From a virus: a stretch of 63,715 nucleotides of DNA. This document shows, piece after piece, positions 22,254 through 29,170 of this stretch (the stretch's first letter is position 1; every line of letters starts with the position of its first letter). The position numbers were made by a program, and so were the translations under genes. The notes beneath the pieces are model-generated. The model did not search any database. It was not told where the DNA came from and saw only the letters and a list, made by a program, of their open reading frames with translations. The stretch spans positions 1 through 63,715 of the IMG/VR virus record IMGVR_UViG_3300025030_000014, one strand, 5' to 3'.

Positions 22254-22302
22254 GGACAAACAGATTAGAGCCTTTCGGACAATTTCCCCAAAGCAATCTA
22301 AT
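22254..22302 (+). repeat. Third GACAAACAGATTAGA copy with inverted GATTAGA
   Basis: GGACAAACAGATTAGAG at about 22255-22271 repeats the 9388 and 9408 elements. Its GATTAGA pairs with TCTAATC at 22296-22302. It lies in the control region before the 22410 gene, together with a TGAGTGAGCGTTTT motif at about 22335. Confidence 0.55.
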
Positions 22303-22409
22303 CATTTTGCCCACCTTTTAATGCTTTTGCCCCTTGTGTGAGTGAGCGTTTTGCTGTACTATTACTTTACCGGCAAAACATCAACTCTAACCTCAAGGAG
22401 CTACCCCGA

Positions 22410-22814
22410 ATGAAAAGCTTTAAAGACTCTGTTGGCGCACGTGTAGATAACAAAGTAGAAGTCCTCGCTACGTTTGACTTCTATGAAGTGGAGACTACTG
22501 AAGAAGCTATTACCCTCTTTGGTGAGGCTTCTGTCGTAGCCCTCATCAATCGCTCTTACATCCAAGGTCAGCAGAACCTTGCACGTGAAGCTTGTAAAAA
22601 AGACGGCGAAGGCAAGAAGAGTGAAGGGGAGATCCAGACCCTTATTACTAACTACAAGCCTGGGGCTTCTGTCACTCGCTTCAGTATCAAGAACTACCTC
22701 GCTCTCTTCAATGCCGCTGTTGAAGCTGAGAAGTACGAGATTGCTAAAGCCGCTGCTGCTATCTACCGTGATGGCAGTCCTGAGGAAGCTTTCAACTTCC
22801 TGCTGGAGAACTAA
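22410..22814 (+). CDS. Helical early protein, unknown
   Basis: The start is the ATG at 22410 (MKSFKDSVGARVDNKVEVLA), 9 bases after AGGAG. An in-frame ATG at 22338 overlaps the regulatory repeats and is unlikely. The 134-residue product is helical and Ala/Glu-rich and lacks catalytic motifs. It stands alone in its own control unit with two hairpins after it, which suggests high or separate expression. Confidence 0.6.
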   Translation: MKSFKDSVGARVDNKVEVLATFDFYEVETTEEAITLFGEASVVALINRSYIQGQQNLAREACKKDGEGKKSEGEIQTLITNYKPGASVTRFSIKNYLALFNAAVEAEKYEIAKAAAAIYRDGSPEEAFNFLLEN

Positions 22815-22822
22815 TCCTCTAG

Positions 22823-22871
22823 GGTTAGTAACCAGCTCGACCTAACTCTCCTCTCGCTTGAGTTACTAACC
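22823..22871 (+). terminator. 10-bp stem-loop downstream of the 22410 gene
   Basis: GGTTAGTAAC (22823-22832) pairs with GTTACTAACC (22862-22871) around a 29-base loop. A stronger hairpin follows 2 bases later. Confidence 0.55.
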
Positions 22872-22873
22872 TA

Positions 22874-22913
22874 GGCGGGTAGTAAGAATCTTTGCCGGTA
22901 CTTACTACCCGCC
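22874..22913 (+). terminator. Perfect 13-bp stem-loop
   Basis: GGCGGGTAGTAAG (22874-22886) pairs with CTTACTACCCGCC (22901-22913). GAAATTT follows, so the U-run is weak. With the preceding hairpin it closes the 22410 transcription unit. Confidence 0.6.
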
Positions 22914-22974
22914 GAAATTTAGAAATAAAAGTGAGTGAGTGAGTGAATGTTTCAAATGTTCCACCTAGTACAAC

Positions 22975-23660
22975 TCAGGGATACAAGTAAATAGTTCTTT
23001 ATCCCTGTAGAAGCACAGCTTGCCCACCTATGAAAATGAGAGAGTGACAACGAGTGCCACTTAGCGATACTGATAGACGCGGTGAAGGGTGCACAAGCTA
23101 ATCTCTCAAGGGAAACCCGTATGGTGAATCTCCTCAAAGTCGGCGAAAGCTTCTAGTAGAGACTGAAATCCCTTCCTACAGCGTAAGCCTAGAGAAGGTC
23201 AGTAGAGTCATTCTGGTCGAAATCCAGCTGCTATGCCCACGCCGAGCGAAGCCCCCTTGTAAAATAGGTGTGAATCCTACATGACAAACAATCCGTTATA
23301 TGCGGAAAAGGGGAACGTGTAGAGACTAGACGGGGAGGAGTTAAGGAAGTAAAAGGCGCACTCAAGAAGAGTGTCAGCCTAGCTGGAATAATGCTACTTC
23401 TAAGCTCAAGGCATAGTCCAGACTACAAACACTATGTGAAGACAGGGATTCGACACAAGAGTATTGAATAGGAATATAAAGTAGGCTAGTCCGAAACAGA
23501 AACCTTAGTAGACTCAACTGTGGCTCGGCGTGTTGGTTAGCTAGTGACAGCGAAAGCTGTAGTGGTAAGAGTGGTAACTCAATGAACGGTGGTTCAATGA
23601 CGGGGTTATACTCCCCTAGGAGTTCACCAGACCAGCACCTCAGTGGTATATCAGGGGTAG
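22975..23660 (+). ncRNA. Structured RNA with group I intron-like catalytic core
   Basis: No gene fits this stretch, but group I intron sequence elements do. An R-like element AGAGACTAGACGG lies at 23321-23333 and an S-like element AAGGCATAGTCC at 23408-23419. GACTA (23324-23328) and TAGTC (23414-23418) can form helix P7. A hairpin CACTC-AAGAA-GAGTG (23359-23373) sits in the P8 position between them. Upstream, CAAGGGAAACCC (about 23107-23118) resembles element P, and CAGGGATA/TATCCCTG (22976-22983/23000-23007) could be P1 or P2. After S there are further hairpins, for example GACAGC-GAAA-GCTGT near 23547. The splice sites and the interrupted exon were not identified. The end points given are approximate. 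Confidence 0.65.
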
Positions 23661-23667
23661 CTATTAC

Positions 23668-23743
23668 AAGGGCGAATGTTCCAAGGTTGGCGAACGAGTC
23701 TCCAAAACTTGTTGGCTAGGTTCGATTCCTAGCGTCCTTGCCA
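23668..23743 (+). tRNA. tRNA-Trp (anticodon CCA) with encoded 3' CCA
   Basis: This is 76 bases with acceptor AAGGGCG/CGTCCTT, T arm CTAGG-TTCGATT-CCTAG, encoded CCA end (23741-23743) and anticodon arm CGAGT-CTCCAAA-ACTTG, giving anticodon CCA at 23702-23704. The loop CTCCAAA is identical to that of bacterial tRNA-Trp. The D arm is irregular (GTTC/GAAC stem overlapping the anticodon stem, A at position 8), so it may be poorly functional or specialised. Confidence 0.8.
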
Positions 23744-23763
23744 TTATTCTAAGCACCTTCAAC

Positions 23764-23833
23764 CCACTCTGGTAACACATCTCTCTCCTCCATAGAAGAC
23801 CCTCCGCTTCTGTGCTAACTCTTACCAGAGTGG
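23764..23833 (+). terminator. 12-bp stem with 46-base loop after the tRNA
   Basis: CCACTCTGGTAA (23764-23775) pairs perfectly with TTACCAGAGTGG (23822-23833). It may help 3' maturation of the tRNA transcript or separate it from the next gene. Confidence 0.5.
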
Positions 23834-23879
23834 ATTTAAGAGGCTTAGCAGCACATCTTACAATCAAAAGGAGATCTAC

Positions 23880-24017
23880 ATGAGCAACATTCTACGCAAG
23901 ATCGAACGTACACAGAAGTGGCTAATCACAGGCTCTAGGAAGTTCACCAAAGCCTACAAGGATGCACGTTACAATGGTAAGCTTAAAGAATACTTCGCTC
24001 AGTATAGGAGTGTATAA
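23880..24017 (+). CDS. Small basic protein
   Basis: The ATG at 23880 follows AAGGAG. The 45-residue product (MSNILRKIERTQKWLITGSR) is strongly basic. Function is unknown. Confidence 0.45.
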   Translation: MSNILRKIERTQKWLITGSRKFTKAYKDARYNGKLKEYFAQYRSV

Positions 24018-24018
24018 C

Positions 24019-24180
24019 ATGACTAACGACGTAGAAATTCCAGAGCAGCAACGTATCAGAGATGCTGAGTCCAAGAAACGCTTTGGCAATAGCAAGTACA
24101 CTCCTCATCAATCTACCAAAGAGAAATCCCGTAGGCTCAAGCAACTAGCTTCTGGTAAGCTTACCTTCAAGGGAGCTTAA
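24019..24180 (+). CDS. Small basic protein
   Basis: The ATG at 24019 lies one base after the previous stop, with AGGAG inside the preceding gene. The 53-residue product (MTNDVEIPEQQRIRDAESKK) is rich in Lys and Arg. Confidence 0.45.
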   Translation: MTNDVEIPEQQRIRDAESKKRFGNSKYTPHQSTKEKSRRLKQLASGKLTFKGA

Positions 24181-24184
24181 CCTC

Positions 24185-24616
24185 ATGGCCCTACGATGGT
24201 CGCTCACAGAAGGAGCGTATAACAAATACGCCCACTTCTTTAACAAAGATCTACCAATAGAAATCCCTGCTAACTCCCCTGTAGCCACAGCTTCTCATCT
24301 CCGAGACATTATAAAATGGGCTCATCTTAACAAGCGCAAAGGAGGAGAGTTATACGGGAAAGTTAGAGTCTCTCCGCAAGAAGGGAACTTGGTAAAGATC
24401 ATTCCTCTTGTCTCTGTTAATGCTAACCTACCTACACATAATATCTTCGAGCTTATGTGTCTGCTAGGTGATGAAGCTCTCCCCCACGGCTACAAAGCTC
24501 ACGTCTCAGATGGAATAGAAGCAGTCCTAGCCATGCAAGATGGTTTCCCACAATACAACTTCATCCCTCTCCATGCGGATATTATGGAGTTTCAGAAAGT
24601 AGGAGGATTGTTATGA
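24185..24616 (+). CDS. Early protein, unknown
   Basis: This 143-residue protein (MALRWSLTEGAYNKYAHFFN) has an N-terminal basic region and a mixed alpha/beta remainder (HNIFELMCLLGDEALPHGYK). No catalytic motif is seen. Its stop overlaps the next start. Confidence 0.45.
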   Translation: MALRWSLTEGAYNKYAHFFNKDLPIEIPANSPVATASHLRDIIKWAHLNKRKGGELYGKVRVSPQEGNLVKIIPLVSVNANLPTHNIFELMCLLGDEALPHGYKAHVSDGIEAVLAMQDGFPQYNFIPLHADIMEFQKVGGLL

Positions 24617-24972
24617 GTCAGGATTTTAGCACAGCGAAGGTAGGGGATAAGGTTTGGACGATAGCTGATGGTGATAGTGCAATTAATTCACTAGACCCAA
24701 AAGATAAGCTTTGTATTAAAGTAGGGGAGTATTGGTATACTAAAGATGGCAAGATTGGTGAGCTAGATAAAATGCAATCCCTCTTCTGGTCTAACCCAAA
24801 CATCATAGCTCCTGAGAAGCCGAAGAAGGTAGTGAAGCATGAAGTTCTTATTCCAACATCATTAACTATTAGTAGCACACAAGATAGAAGTTTGATAGTA
24901 TCCTTTAATTCTTTACGTATTCCAGATACAATAAACATTAAAGCTATTCTTTACTATGAAACTCTGGAGTAG
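24613..24972 (+). CDS. Small A+T-rich beta protein
   Basis: This 119-residue protein (MSQDFSTAKVGDKVWTIADG) has a beta-barrel-like start (KVGDKVWTI) found in small phage proteins. It is more A+T-rich than its neighbours. Confidence 0.45.
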   Translation: MSQDFSTAKVGDKVWTIADGDSAINSLDPKDKLCIKVGEYWYTKDGKIGELDKMQSLFWSNPNIIAPEKPKKVVKHEVLIPTSLTISSTQDRSLIVSFNSLRIPDTINIKAILYYETLE

Positions 24973-24978
24973 CTCTAC

Positions 24979-25263
24979 ATGAATTATGCAGACTTATTTC
25001 CTAAACCTATTACAGAATGCACCGATGAAGAAATCATAGCACGAGCTATGGAACTCCGAGAAAAGAACGCTCTACCCAAATTCTCCTCCATCGGTAAAGC
25101 ACCTAAACTAGCAAAGGAGAAAGTAGCTAAAACTCCTGTGCTCTCCAAAGCAGAGCTTGCCATGCAGTCCATTCTAGAATCCGCAATGGCTAAGAAAGCT
25201 GCAAAGGATTCCACTAATGAGAAAGAAGATAGTAGTAACCCTAGCACTGATCTTCCTAGCTAG
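24979..25263 (+). CDS. Small helical protein, unknown
   Basis: This 94-residue protein has an N-terminal helix (CTDEEIIARAMELREK) and a Lys/Ala-rich C-terminal half. Its end overlaps the transglycosylase gene by 47 bases in another frame. Confidence 0.45.
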   Translation: MNYADLFPKPITECTDEEIIARAMELREKNALPKFSSIGKAPKLAKEKVAKTPVLSKAELAMQSILESAMAKKAAKDSTNEKEDSSNPSTDLPS

Positions 25264-25720
25264 TGTAAGTGCAGTCTTTTATCTAAAGGTGAAAAGAGTA
25301 GCGAAAGAGCTTGTTCCTGTAACCATCATCGAGATTGACCCTAACCTCAAGTCTCTTAACTGGCTGACTACGTTCTTTCAAAAGCATAACATCCAGAATG
25401 CAGATGAGTTAGCCCTAGCTCTACTCCTAGCACCAGCTGCCTATCGTGAAGTCCTTGCAGCAATAGCTGTGCAGGAAGGGACTCATGGAGATACTACAGT
25501 GGTGGGAAGAGCAGGGGAAAAGGGGATCTTCCAAGTACGGGAGAAATACTGGGGCAAAGTCCCACGAGACATAGCAGGGCAAGTGCTCCAAGCCTCGTAT
25601 ATCTACGCTTCTCTACACAAGATACATGGTTCTGAGTATCGAGCAGTCAAGGCTTACAACGGAAGCGGGTATAAAGCCCAACAATATGCTTATGCAGTTC
25701 TAGCGATGAAAGGGGAGTGA
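25217..25720 (+). CDS. Membrane-anchored lytic transglycosylase
   Basis: This 167-residue protein has an N-terminal hydrophobic segment (residues 5-23, IVVTLALIFLASVSAVFYL) followed by basic residues, a signal-anchor type. The soluble domain has AAIAVQEGTHG with the likely catalytic Glu at 87, then GRAGEKGIFQV (GxxG.fQ) and VKAYNGSGY (aYN.G), the order of motifs in SLT/LysM-type transglycosylases. It would cleave glycan strands. It lies in the early block, not with the holin, so it may act in lysis as a signal-anchor endolysin or in local wall opening. Confidence 0.75.
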   Translation: MRKKIVVTLALIFLASVSAVFYLKVKRVAKELVPVTIIEIDPNLKSLNWLTTFFQKHNIQNADELALALLLAPAAYREVLAAIAVQEGTHGDTTVVGRAGEKGIFQVREKYWGKVPRDIAGQVLQASYIYASLHKIHGSEYRAVKAYNGSGYKAQQYAYAVLAMKGE

Positions 25721-25721
25721 G

Positions 25722-25865
25722 ATGAACCTAGATTATAAAACAGTAGCAAGTTGGTGTGTAGTAGCTCTATTACTTGGCTTCTTCATGCAAATCGGTAACA
25801 AGATGGCTGAGAATGTCTGGCCTGACAAGCCTATCCAGATTATAGATATTACGGAAGTGGAGTAG
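25722..25865 (+). CDS. Small single-TM protein
   Basis: The ATG at 25722 opens 47 residues one base after the transglycosylase stop. One membrane span (VASWCVVALLLGFFMQIG) is followed by a short charged tail. It may partner with the transglycosylase, an inference from adjacency. Confidence 0.5.
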   Translation: MNLDYKTVASWCVVALLLGFFMQIGNKMAENVWPDKPIQIIDITEVE

Positions 25866-25870
25866 TCTTT

Positions 25871-26041
25871 ATGCTAATCGTAATCGACCCTATCCGTAAG
25901 CTCTACAAACGCTTTGTCGGACATACCTGCACTCACAAGGCAGAGGCAGATACTCACTTAACAGCAGGAGAAGTAGAACAGTTCCGAGTCAATCCTAATA
26001 GTGCAATAGTGGAGGAATCAGATGCCCCTAAAGCCTCGTAA
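25871..26041 (+). CDS. Small protein, unknown
   Basis: The ATG at 25871 opens 56 residues (MLIVIDPIRKLYKRFVGHTC). Its last 20 bases overlap the next gene in another frame. The ribosome site is weak. Confidence 0.4.
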   Translation: MLIVIDPIRKLYKRFVGHTCTHKAEADTHLTAGEVEQFRVNPNSAIVEESDAPKAS

Positions 26042-26243
26042 GGTAAAACGAGTAGTCTCTCCCATCGAACTAGCTCGCCGCGAATGGTGTTCCCGTAACT
26101 TCCGCATAGCAGGTCTACTAGCCAACATCGACCAAATTGCCTCTGAGCTTAGAGTAGATGCTGGGAGATATAAGGCTTCAGTAGAAGTGCTGAGGGACTT
26201 TAACAACTCCTGGGGTAAGGCTCAGGGGATTAAGATTGGGTAG
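26022..26243 (+). CDS. Small basic helical protein
   Basis: This 73-residue protein (MPLKPRKVKRVVSPIELARR) is basic at the N-terminus and helical in the rest (LLANIDQIASELRVDAGRYK). It starts after TGGAGG. Function is unknown. Confidence 0.45.
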   Translation: MPLKPRKVKRVVSPIELARREWCSRNFRIAGLLANIDQIASELRVDAGRYKASVEVLRDFNNSWGKAQGIKIG

Positions 26244-26250
26244 GAGTTCT

Positions 26251-27138
26251 ATGGAAGATTACTCAGCAGCAAATCTAAAGGTTAGACAATCTCTTCCTTT
26301 AGAAGCAAAGGTAAACTTTGCAAGATCACGAATCATAGATTGGTATGAACGTAACTCAGGAGATGTTTATATTTCCTTTTCTGGAGGTAAGGATAGTACT
26401 GTACTTCTACATCTTGTACGTTCTATCTATCCAAACGTACCTGCTGTATTTGCTAACACTGGACTTGAGTACCCAGAAATTGTAGAATTTGTTTCTACAA
26501 TAGAGAATGTAATAACAATTAGACCAAAAATGTCTTTCAAGTCTGTTATAGAAACTTACGGCTACCCAGTAATCAGCAAGGAACAAGCACAATACATTGG
26601 AGAGTACCAAACTACAAAATCAGCAGATCTAAAGTTTACTCGTAAGTATGGTAACTCTTCTGGCCGAGGCAAGATAAGTAACAAGTGGTTCTTTATGACT
26701 ACAGCACCTTTTAAGATTTCTCATAAGTGTTGTGACAAGTTAAAGAAAGAGCCATTTAAGATTTACGAAAAAGCTACTAAGCAAACTCCATACATAGGTA
26801 CAATGGCTTGCGACAGTGGCTTACGTTTCCAGTCTTATATCAAGTATGGATGCAATACCTTTAAAACTGTTAGGGCTTCAAGTCGTCCATTAAGTGTATG
26901 GCTAGAAGAAGATATTTGGGAGTATATTAAGCAGCATAATCTACCATATTGCTCAGTGTATGATAAAGGAATAGAAAGAACTGGTTGCATATTCTGCTTA
27001 TTTGGTATTGGACTTACAAAACAGAATGCAATAAGTTACTTGAAAGTCTATCATCCAAACTTATATGAATACTGTATGAGTCAGTTAGGTATGCGAGAGG
27101 TATTAGATTTTATGCAAATTAAAGAGAGTACTCTATAA
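26251..27138 (+). CDS. CysH/PAPS-reductase-family protein (PP-loop ATP pyrophosphatase)
   Basis: The start is the ATG at 26251 behind TAGGAG. An upstream TTG in frame is less likely. The 295-residue product has SGGKDS at 44-49, the PP-loop that binds ATP or adenylyl-sulfate, then FKISHKCCDKLK, RFQS, VWLEEDIWEYI and ERTGCIFC. The CC...C..C layout matches the [4Fe-4S] cysteines of CysH-type reductases. The known family reduces APS or PAPS, or serves as sulfur carrier in DNA phosphorothioation (DndC). Phage members have no settled substrate. No dnd partner genes are seen. The gene is A+T-rich next to G+C-richer neighbours, suggesting transfer. Confidence 0.8.
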   Translation: MEDYSAANLKVRQSLPLEAKVNFARSRIIDWYERNSGDVYISFSGGKDSTVLLHLVRSIYPNVPAVFANTGLEYPEIVEFVSTIENVITIRPKMSFKSVIETYGYPVISKEQAQYIGEYQTTKSADLKFTRKYGNSSGRGKISNKWFFMTTAPFKISHKCCDKLKKEPFKIYEKATKQTPYIGTMACDSGLRFQSYIKYGCNTFKTVRASSRPLSVWLEEDIWEYIKQHNLPYCSVYDKGIERTGCIFCLFGIGLTKQNAISYLKVYHPNLYEYCMSQLGMREVLDFMQIKESTL

Positions 27139-27965
27139 TGATTCTTCAAAGTTCACAACTCTCATGTTTCTATGAGTGCCCCAGGAAGTGGGTGTATCAA
27201 TATGGGCGAATGCGAACACGTCCTCCCTCTATGGCAATGGAAGCTGGTTCTACTTTCCACAATCTCTGTGAAAACCACCTGAAGAAAGGAATACCATTAG
27301 AGAGCTTATATGATAGTCTTGATGAGAATAGGCAAGAATTCTATGAAGTAATCTTCCCAGTCTTTCTAGGCTGGCTCAAAAAGGACGAGAAATCTGGCTA
27401 CATAACCCACACTATCAACGGAGAGAAGGCTATTGAAGTAGAGTTCTCAATCCAACTCTCTCCCAACGTAGAATACAGAGGAAAGGTAGATCGCATTGCA
27501 GAGAAAAGTGGCTCACTCTACTTCCTTGACTGGAAATACACCTCTAGCTATCTAAGCGACTCCTTCTTCAACAAATTCGAGATTAGCCCACAGGTACTTA
27601 GTTACTCTTACCTCGGCAAGACTGTATTCCCTGGACTAGATGGTTTCATCATCGACGCTGCTTCTCGTACCAAATCCGGCACTGTAGCCTACGAAAAACG
27701 CTACTTCCCACTACTCCCTGTAATGGATGAGTTTATGGGTGAGGTGCTGGCTATTGCTGAGTTTATGGAAGAGAATCTAGACAACGAAGAAGCTTTCTTC
27801 CACAATCGTTGTAGTTGTATGACGAAGTATAATAGTAGATGTTTGTTCTATGATGTGTGTCTTACGAAGCCTAGTAGTAGAGAGAGGATTCTTATGTCCG
27901 ATCTCTATGTCACCAACCAGCTCATTTATGACGAGGAGAAGAAGCCTGATGCAATTTCCTGTTAG
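27138..27965 (+). CDS. RecB/Cas4-like PD-(D/E)XK exonuclease with Fe-S Cys
   Basis: This 275-residue protein has QLSCFYECPRKWVYQYG at the N-terminus, GSTFHNLCE (GxxxH motif), GKVDRI (catalytic Asp) and FLDWKYT (DxK), then QVLSYSYL, the core of PDDEXK_1 nucleases. The C-terminal CSCMTKYNSRCLFYDVC, with the early Cys, resembles the [4Fe-4S] site of Cas4 and AddB. It likely resects DNA ends for recombination with the downstream Sak4-like ATPase. No CRISPR array or cas1 is present. Confidence 0.8.
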   Translation: MILQSSQLSCFYECPRKWVYQYGRMRTRPPSMAMEAGSTFHNLCENHLKKGIPLESLYDSLDENRQEFYEVIFPVFLGWLKKDEKSGYITHTINGEKAIEVEFSIQLSPNVEYRGKVDRIAEKSGSLYFLDWKYTSSYLSDSFFNKFEISPQVLSYSYLGKTVFPGLDGFIIDAASRTKSGTVAYEKRYFPLLPVMDEFMGEVLAIAEFMEENLDNEEAFFHNRCSCMTKYNSRCLFYDVCLTKPSSRERILMSDLYVTNQLIYDEEKKPDAISC

Positions 27966-28209
27966 TCCAGAGAACGTAGCTCGACTTATTGAGCTAAAGA
28001 AACAGCAAGAAGTAATTGACAAGATGATGGTTATGTTCATGGATAACTTTGAAGCAAAGCTCTACGCACTGTCTACTGAAGAAGGCACTATCTGGGATAG
28101 TATTTGTGTGGAGCATGATCTTGACGTTGTGACTCATCACTGGACTATCAAGACCCTGGATGATGGAAGTACAGTGGTAGTGAGTAGTCCGAAAGGAGGG
28201 TTGCAGTAA
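27949..28209 (+). CDS. Small protein between nuclease and recombinase
   Basis: The ATG at 27949 (MQFPVSPENVARLIELKKQQ) overlaps the nuclease gene by 17 bases. The 86-residue product has an N-terminal helix and a C-terminal strand-rich part. No family is recognised; it probably belongs to the recombination module. Confidence 0.45.
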   Translation: MQFPVSPENVARLIELKKQQEVIDKMMVMFMDNFEAKLYALSTEEGTIWDSICVEHDLDVVTHHWTIKTLDDGSTVVVSSPKGGLQ

Positions 28210-28430
28210 TGGCTAAGATTAATATTGATAACAAAAAAGAACTCCTTCGCGGCATGGATGTTATTCCTGATCCTATCTCGACCCTAGACCTACTTGCTGA
28301 TGTAGTTGAACTTAACTCTATCTCTGGCATTATGTACGGCTCTACTAATGTTTATGCTGAAGGTATTCTAGTAGGCAAAGTATTTAAATTCTTCATTCCA
28401 TCTAAGGAGTCTCCCCTTGGCCAACGCTAA
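28209..28430 (+). CDS. Small protein, unknown
   Basis: This 73-residue protein (MAKINIDNKKELLRGMDVIP) overlaps its upstream neighbour by one base and the Sak4-like gene by 14. It has a mixed fold. Function is unknown. Confidence 0.45.
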   Translation: MAKINIDNKKELLRGMDVIPDPISTLDLLADVVELNSISGIMYGSTNVYAEGILVGKVFKFFIPSKESPLGQR

Positions 28431-29154
28431 AGACCTAACCTCTTCCGCCCCACTAAAAGTCCTACTCTACGGCCCCGCAGGTACTCGCAAGACTACCCTC
28501 GCTGCTACTTTCCCTAACCCACATTTCGTAGACTTCGACAATGGCATGAGAACCATTAGGGGTCAATCAGTCCACTATGTCACCATCAACGGAAGGGAGA
28601 CTACAGATCCAGACTTTCTAGCTATCCCTGCTTGTAAGGCTGTGGCAAAGGCGTCTGCATTCATTAAGGGGCAGAAGTATCTCGAACACCTAGCCAACAC
28701 GCTTAAAGAAGAAGATACCCTAGTTCTCGACTCTCTCACCTTCTATGGCAACTACGCTATGGATCATGCACTTGCATTAGCAGGTCGGCCCACTCCTCAA
28801 TTGCAAGACTGGGGAACAGCACGTAAAATGGTAGAGATTAGCCTAGAAGCCCTGAAGAGTGCTGCCTGTAACCTCATCATCATTACCCATGAGGACTTCG
28901 AGAAAGACGAAGAGCAAGGTTATATCTCCTTCCAGCCCAAAGGAGTTACAGGGAATCAAGGCCGTATCCTAGGAACCTTCTTCGATGAAGTCTGGAGAGC
29001 AGGGATTGTGCATGGGCAGGGGGTAGATAAGGGTAAGATGACTTATACTCTCACTACTGTACCCTCCAAACGTGCAGAAGGGAAGAGTAGGTCTAACCTA
29101 CCTGCTACTATTGAGAATCCAACGTATGAGAAGATTAAAGGTTTGATTAAATAA
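28417..29154 (+). CDS. Sak4-like RecA-fold ATPase (recombinase)
   Basis: The gene starts at TTG 28417, 8 bases after AAGGAG. There is no ATG nearby in frame. The 245-residue product has Walker A GPAGTRKTT (residues 19-27), a Walker B-like DTLVLDSLTF, and IIITHEDFEKDEE, typical of AAA_24/Sak4 phage single-strand annealing proteins, a minimal RecA core. It would load with the SSB-like neighbour for annealing or strand exchange. Confidence 0.8.
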   Translation: MANAKDLTSSAPLKVLLYGPAGTRKTTLAATFPNPHFVDFDNGMRTIRGQSVHYVTINGRETTDPDFLAIPACKAVAKASAFIKGQKYLEHLANTLKEEDTLVLDSLTFYGNYAMDHALALAGRPTPQLQDWGTARKMVEISLEALKSAACNLIIITHEDFEKDEEQGYISFQPKGVTGNQGRILGTFFDEVWRAGIVHGQGVDKGKMTYTLTTVPSKRAEGKSRSNLPATIENPTYEKIKGLIK

Positions 29155-29170
29155 CCCAAGGAGGACTACC

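Noticed and set aside
22975-23743. tmRNA or RNase P RNA as explanation of the structured region
   Set aside because: A GGATTCGACA string at about 23446 recalls tmRNA, but it is not at the 5' end, there is no tag frame, and RNase P signature blocks were not found. The group I R/S pair fits better.
27138-27965. Cas4-like nuclease as part of a CRISPR system
   Set aside because: No repeat-spacer array or other cas gene is visible. The neighbours are a Sak4-like recombinase and a DUF669-like protein, so a recombination role is likelier.
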